DNA from: CAIKXD01 sp035439485
GTDB lineage: Bacteria > Bacteroidota > Bacteroidia > UBA4408
Direction of reading: 5' to 3'
DNA length: 7,624 nucleotides
Assembly (NCBI GenBank): GCA_035439485.1
Contig: DAORKI010000145.1
Coordinates: 1 to 7,624, forward strand
The notes under the pieces are model-generated. The model was not told the origin of the DNA and made no database searches. It saw only the letters and a program-made list of their open reading frames with translations. The stretch's first letter is position 1, and each line of letters starts with the position of its first letter. A program made the position numbers and the translations under genes. This document shows positions 5,120-7,624 of this stretch, in pieces.

Positions 5120-5148
5120 AAATATCATATCGGAATAAAATGATATTT
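5120..5148. repeat. palindrome C, 9-bp inverted repeat
   Basis: AAATATCAT (5120-5128) and ATGATATTT (5140-5148) are perfect inverted repeats with an 11-nt spacer. It is the third dyad within 105 bp downstream of the BNR gene. An additional T and A follow (5149-5150). With seven A-T and two G-C pairs and little T-tract it is only a weak terminator candidate for the plus-strand gene. Confidence 0.6.
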
Positions 5149-5169
5149 TAGTAGTAAAGAAAAACTCAT

Positions 5170-5197
5170 AAAAAAAGGGGCCTTTGAGCCCCCCTTT
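5170..5197 (-). terminator. rho-independent terminator of the lipocalin-like gene
   Basis: Read on the minus strand, GGGGC (5192-5188) pairs with GCCCC (5181-5177) across a 6-nt loop, followed at once by seven T (5176-5170). The 5' side is preceded by AAAGG, so an outer A-T closure is possible with a two-base bulge. It starts 23 bp past the stop codon of the minus-strand gene. In the plus direction the T-tract is short (TTTCATTTG), so termination of the convergent BNR gene here would be weaker. Confidence 0.85.
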
Positions 5198-5220
5198 CAT
5201 TTGTTATATTCAAATAAGAA

Positions 5221-5613
5221 CTATTTTGCTTTTAAATGGTAAATTCTCTTCACGAGCACTGAATCCTGGTAATTTAATTTAATTTCATTGCCAGTATTAG
5301 CACTAACGTTATACACTCTTCTGTTTTTTGAATTGCTAGGTAAAACAGCAATATAGGCCATATTACCATTGGTAGACCATTTTCCTGTGGTGGTTACACC
5401 ATGCTCAACAATTGTGCAAGTAAAATCTTTATTCAATAAAATATGATCATTAACTTCATTATCTTCTAATTGATTCACAGTTCCAAACATTTCGTAAGCT
5501 ACAATTTTCCAATCTTTGCACAATGCGGCTTGAACCTTTGCATCAGCAGTTCCATTTTGACCATAAACAATTGAACCAAATAATAAGGCAGCTAAGAGTA
5601 ATTTAAATTTCAT
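5221..5613 (-). CDS. small exported lipocalin-like protein
   Basis: A 130-residue protein with signal peptide MKFKLLLAALLFGSIVYG (cleavage before Q19). The mature part starts with an acidic/Ala linker, then CKDWKIVAYEMFG (31-44) with the first-strand Trp35 typical of small lipocalin-like domains. A series of beta strands follows: NDHILLNKDFTCTIVE (55-70), TTTGKWSTNGNMAYIAV (74-90) and the C-terminal NEIKLNYQDSVLVKRIYHL (109-127). The layout W..... / L..DGT / G.W / L resembles the lipocalin-like families common in Bacteroidota, most of unknown ligand. Two cysteines (32, 66) could form a disulfide. The frame extends upstream to a TTG at 5655, but that codon lies inside the -7 promoter element, so the ATG at 5613 is the start. 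It has its own terminator and diverges from the next gene. Confidence 0.8.
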   Translation of the reverse strand: MKFKLLLAALLFGSIVYGQNGTADAKVQAALCKDWKIVAYEMFGTVNQLEDNEVNDHILLNKDFTCTIVEHGVTTTGKWSTNGNMAYIAVLPSNSKNRRVYNVSANTGNEIKLNYQDSVLVKRIYHLKAK

Positions 5614-5617
5614 GGAA

Positions 5618-5648
5618 TTTATTTTTTTAAGATGAATAATTAATTTCG
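5618..5648 (+). promoter_or_regulatory. candidate promoter of the 199-residue protein gene
   Basis: TTTA (5618-5621), a 19-nt spacer and TAATTTCG (5641-5648) match the Bacteroidota promoter with one deviation in each half. The -7 element has the same TAnnTTCG form as the rpsF promoter. The start of transcription would be around 5653-5655, leaving a leader of about 13-15 nt before the ATG at 5668. Confidence 0.45.
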
Positions 5649-5652
5649 CACT

Positions 5653-5660
5653 CAAATATA
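5653..5660 (-). promoter_or_regulatory. -7 element of the lipocalin-like gene
   Basis: The minus strand reads TATATTTG (5660-5653), an exact TAnnTTTG. Transcription would start near 5647 with a leader of about 34 nt before the ATG at 5613. The expected -33 position (around 5680-5683) falls in the coding start of the opposite gene and reads ACTT, a poor match. The element is four bases from the -7 element of the plus-strand promoter. Confidence 0.5.
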
Positions 5661-5667
5661 ATACAAA

Positions 5668-6267
5668 ATGAAATATAAAAAGTATTTAAGTCTATTTTTA
5701 ATTACGATATCCTTTCAATTTTTGTTAGTAAAAAATGTTGAAGCACAAAAAATGTTCTATCAAGGATTTGTGGTAACTAACAATGGCGATACCATTAATG
5801 GTAAAATTCCTTATGATCTTGCTACCAATAATAATTACCATATAGTTGATTTAAAAGACGACAAAGGATTTGTTAAAAAATTTAATGTTTGGCAAATAAA
5901 AATGTATAGCATGAACAATGAACTTTACTATACAAAAAAATGTGAACGAGGAGAAACAAAACATAGAAACGATTTGGTTTTTATGCATCAAATTCAAATA
6001 GGTAAACTGTGCTTATACGAATATGAATACGTTGCTAAAATTGGCGGTGCTAGAACTTATGAAGAAGGAGGAATTCAAGTAGATGGTGAAAAAGATTATT
6101 ATGTTGAAAAACAAGATGGCTCATTTATTTACTTTCCTCATTTAGGATATAAAAAGGTGCTAAAGGATTTAATATCAGAGCAAAGCGAATGTTTAGCTTT
6201 AATTGAAACCAAAGATATTGAATATAAAAAAATACCTGAAGTAATAGCATGTTTTAATGCCAAATAG
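5668..6267 (+). CDS. exported protein of unknown function
   Basis: A 199-residue protein I do not recognise by name. Residues 1-26 are a signal peptide (MKYKKYLSLFLITISFQFLL, then VKNVEA, cleavage before Q27). The mature start FYQGFVVTNNGDTINGKI (30-47) matches a pattern I know from many secreted Bacteroidota proteins of unknown role, in which a G(F/Y)(V/I)xTxxGDTIxGKI strand opens a beta-rich domain. Several strands rich in Tyr and Lys follow (YYTKKCERGE 87-96, CLYEYEYVAKIGG 115-127, DYYVEKQDGSFIYFPH 143-158). The end is a helical segment YKKVLKDLISEQSECLALIE (161-180). Related proteins sometimes carry an outer-membrane barrel after this domain; none is present here. The gene has no Shine-Dalgarno and diverges from the lipocalin-like gene across 54 bp. 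Confidence 0.8.
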   Translation: MKYKKYLSLFLITISFQFLLVKNVEAQKMFYQGFVVTNNGDTINGKIPYDLATNNNYHIVDLKDDKGFVKKFNVWQIKMYSMNNELYYTKKCERGETKHRNDLVFMHQIQIGKLCLYEYEYVAKIGGARTYEEGGIQVDGEKDYYVEKQDGSFIYFPHLGYKKVLKDLISEQSECLALIETKDIEYKKIPEVIACFNAK

Positions 6268-6383
6268 CTTTAAATAGCGGGTTAAATTAATAACTTTCAC
6301 CTACTGTTAGATAAAGCAAACTATATACCCAAACTTTTATAATTGCTGTATTTTCATAGAATTCATAAAAGCAAATAGCATAA
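6268..6383. other. gap upstream of the serine hydrolase gene
   Basis: A 116-bp gap without a gene. TAACTTTC at 6291-6298 is a near match to the -7 element (last G replaced by C), but only CTTT/TTTA stands where TTTG is expected (6268-6272). A second weak candidate is TATTTTCA at 6349-6356. TTTAA/TTAAA at 6270-6286 is a short inverted repeat without T-tract, so no clear terminator for the preceding gene is seen. Read-through into the hydrolase gene is possible. Confidence 0.35.
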
Positions 6384-7439
6384 ATGAAACTAAACTATAT
6401 TTTACCGTTTTTAATTTCCCTTTTTATTAAAGACGCTATTTCACAAAATATCAATAAATTTGAAGCTATTGCAGCACAAGCATATGATAGTATTCCAAGC
6501 CTTGGTTCTATTTTAATATGGCAAAACAACAAAATTATTTGCGAGCAATACTTTAATGGCGCAAACGATAGTACTATGTTTAAAGTAAAATCGGTAACTA
6601 AATCAGTCGTGTCAGCCCTAACGGGAATTGCTCATGATCATCATCTTATACCTGATTTAAACACTCCTGTTTATTCCTTGTTTCCAGAATATGCATTCGA
6701 TATCACAAAAAATAAAGAAATAGGATTTCCAGAACTGATAAAAACAAATGATTCACTTAAAAGATTGATAACTTTACATGATATGTTAACCATGCAAACT
6801 GGCTATTTATGGGATGATAACAGTCCTCTAAGTAGTAGAGTTTTTAATAGTGCTTCTGACCCTGTAAGAAGTACCTTGGATTTGCCTTTTGAAACATTGC
6901 CTGGTATAAAATTTCAATATTGCACTCCCGCATCACACATTATTGCAGTTGTCGTTTCAAAATGCGTCAAAGAAAATCTAAAAGAATTTGCTGATACAGC
7001 ACTTTTTCAACACATAGGTGTAAAAATAAATTCATGGTCAAACGATCCAATGGGAAGAACTATGGGAGGAACCGAATTATCTATGAAAGCCACTGATATG
7101 CTAAAGTTTGGATTGCTTTATTTGAATGAAGGAAAAGTAAACGGCAAACAAATAATTTCTAATTCATGGATCAAAGAATCAACAAGTCAGCAAGTTGTAT
7201 TAAATGAATGGGATGTTTTGCCATCCGCTAATGGCTATGGATATTTTTGGTGGAGGAGAAAAACAAATGGCTTTCAAGCTTTTGTGGCTAGTGGTTATGG
7301 TGGACAACTCATTTGCATTATTCCTGAAAAAAATATGGTAATAGTTACAACATGTTTTGTTAATGAAAGAAACAGAGGTCGTTCAGAAATAAAGCGCCTT
7401 CATGGATTTATTGATAAAATAGTTCATGATGCTAATTAA
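6384..7439 (+). CDS. exported serine hydrolase, beta-lactamase/NylB-like superfamily
   Basis: A 351-residue protein with signal peptide MKLNYILPFLISLFIKDAIS (cleavage before Q21). It belongs to the serine beta-lactamase-like superfamily (class C beta-lactamases, EstB-type esterases, 6-aminohexanoate-dimer hydrolases). The nucleophile motif SxxK is S70-V-T-K73 in FKVKSVTKSVVSALTGIA, followed by the usual LNTPVYSLFPEY segment. Residues 130-144 (TLHDMLTMQTGYLWD) are the conserved LLTM.(S/T)G block. The second motif Tyr is probably Y179 in FQYCTPASHII, with YCT instead of the usual Y-S/A-N. The third motif is ASGYGGQLICIIPEKNMVIV (302-321), the G.GGQ form typical of the NylB-like branch. Overall length is normal, the ends are intact and all three motif regions are present, so it is probably active. 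Substrate unknown; an esterase, amidase or peptidase role is more likely than antibiotic resistance. Start ATG at 6384 sits just before the signal peptide. Confidence 0.88.
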   Translation: MKLNYILPFLISLFIKDAISQNINKFEAIAAQAYDSIPSLGSILIWQNNKIICEQYFNGANDSTMFKVKSVTKSVVSALTGIAHDHHLIPDLNTPVYSLFPEYAFDITKNKEIGFPELIKTNDSLKRLITLHDMLTMQTGYLWDDNSPLSSRVFNSASDPVRSTLDLPFETLPGIKFQYCTPASHIIAVVVSKCVKENLKEFADTALFQHIGVKINSWSNDPMGRTMGGTELSMKATDMLKFGLLYLNEGKVNGKQIISNSWIKESTSQQVVLNEWDVLPSANGYGYFWWRRKTNGFQAFVASGYGGQLICIIPEKNMVIVTTCFVNERNRGRSEIKRLHGFIDKIVHDAN

Positions 7440-7485
7440 TATCTGCTTAATTAAAGTAGAAACATATTTAAATTTAAGCACTTTT

Positions 7486-7515
7486 ATGCTTTCTGTAACA
7501 TATATGAGCATTTTT
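7486..7515 (+). terminator. weak candidate terminator of the serine hydrolase gene
   Basis: ATGCT (7486-7490) and AGCAT (7507-7511) pair across a 16-nt loop and are followed by four more T (7512-7515). The 5' arm can alternatively pair as TGCTT (7487-7491) with AAGCA (7476-7480). TTAAGCA (7474-7480) can in turn pair with TGCTTAA (7444-7450). Three mutually exclusive GCA/TGC hairpins therefore lie in the 76 bp after the stop codon. Each stem is short. Confidence 0.35.
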
Positions 7516-7530
7516 GAATCCTAACACGCC

Positions 7531-7563
7531 AAAAAAAAAGACCAAGAATTACTTCCTGATCTT
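7531..7563 (-). terminator. rho-independent terminator of tRNA-Met
   Basis: On the minus strand AAGATCAGGAA (7563-7553) pairs over its full length with TTCTTGGTCTT (7548-7538), eleven pairs including two G-U, with loop GTAA. Nine T (7539-7531) overlap the stem end and follow it. It begins 14 nt beyond the tRNA 3' end. On the plus strand the two G-U pairs become C/A mismatches and no long T-tract follows, so it is oriented for the tRNA. Confidence 0.88.
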
Positions 7564-7576
7564 TCTTATTTCCTCG

Positions 7577-7624
7577 TAGCGGAGACGGGAGTCGAACCCG
7601 TGACCTCAGGGTTATGAATCCTGC
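7577..7624 (-). tRNA. tRNA-Met (CAU), partial: 3' two thirds
   Basis: The minus strand contains tRNA positions 26 to 73; the acceptor 5' strand and D arm lie beyond the window. The anticodon arm is CAGGA-TTCATAA-CCCTG with anticodon CAU (7616-7614). The variable loop is AGGTC, and the T arm is ACGGG-TTCGACT-CCCGT with a canonical TTCGA core. The 3' acceptor strand is CTCCGCT with discriminator A. The CCA end is not encoded (CGA follows). The anticodon stem lacks the three G-C pairs of initiator tRNA and position 72 is T, so an elongator tRNA-Met is most likely. A tRNA-Ile2 read as AUA after lysidine modification cannot be fully excluded without the 5' half. The stem has an A31-C39 mismatch next to the loop. 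Confidence 0.9.

Noticed and set aside
5614..5655. TTG at 5655 as the start of the lipocalin-like protein, adding 14 codons
   Set aside because: The added residues precede the signal peptide, and the TTG lies within the exact -7 element TATATTTG; the ATG at 5613 is preferred.
6384..7439. Annotation as an antibiotic-resistance beta-lactamase (ampC)
   Set aside because: The third motif is GYGGQ rather than KTG and the overall pattern fits the NylB/EstB-like branch; no ampR-like neighbour is present.
1..7624. CRISPR arrays, insertion sequences, integrase or phage genes, toxin-antitoxin pairs
   Set aside because: No regularly spaced DNA repeats, transposase-like frames, long terminal inverted repeats or small paired frames were found; the tRNA at the right edge shows no attachment-site duplication within the window.

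Overview
The window is AT-rich and bacterial, most likely from a member of the Bacteroidota. Four lines of evidence point there: the gene order rpsF-rpsR-rplI with no ssb or priB in between; promoter-like TTTG-N19-TAnnTTTG sequences in place of the E. coli type; almost no Shine-Dalgarno sequences; and several exported proteins with short signal peptides cleaved next to Gln ('SAQ', 'EAQ', 'YGQ'). No genus can be assigned from the sequence alone.

Layout. Positions 1-205 may hold the last 27 codons of a plus-strand gene, then an AT-rich hairpin and short dyads. Positions 206-1446 are a compact ribosomal-protein operon on the minus strand (promoter, rpsF, rpsR, rplI, strong terminator). Upstream of it on the same strand is a 711-residue exported protein with about twelve 34-residue WG repeats (1460-3595). 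Its terminator hairpin is physically merged with the rpsF promoter. A 173-bp divergent gap leads to a plus-strand exported BNR/Asp-box propeller protein (3769-5043). This is followed by a 120-bp cluster of perfect palindromes and the terminator of the convergent gene. A small exported lipocalin-like protein (5221-5613, minus) and an exported protein of unknown function (5668-6267, plus) diverge from a 54-bp gap with overlapping promoters. An exported serine hydrolase of the beta-lactamase/NylB-like superfamily (6384-7439, plus) comes next. The window ends inside a tRNA-Met(CAU) on the minus strand with a well-formed terminator.

How the genes relate. The three ribosomal genes are an obvious unit: bS6 and bS18 bind each other on the 30S platform, and bL9 is the usual third gene. 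The five exported proteins look like ordinary accessory envelope genes. Their alternating strands and separate promoters give no evidence of a shared pathway.

I see no mobile element, CRISPR array, toxin-antitoxin pair or defence system, and no convincing new multi-gene system. The most interesting signals are regulatory: the rpsF promoter embedded in a terminator; a single textbook Shine-Dalgarno on rplI in a genome that otherwise avoids them; the palindrome cluster at 5045-5148; and the exact 34-residue period of the WG array.
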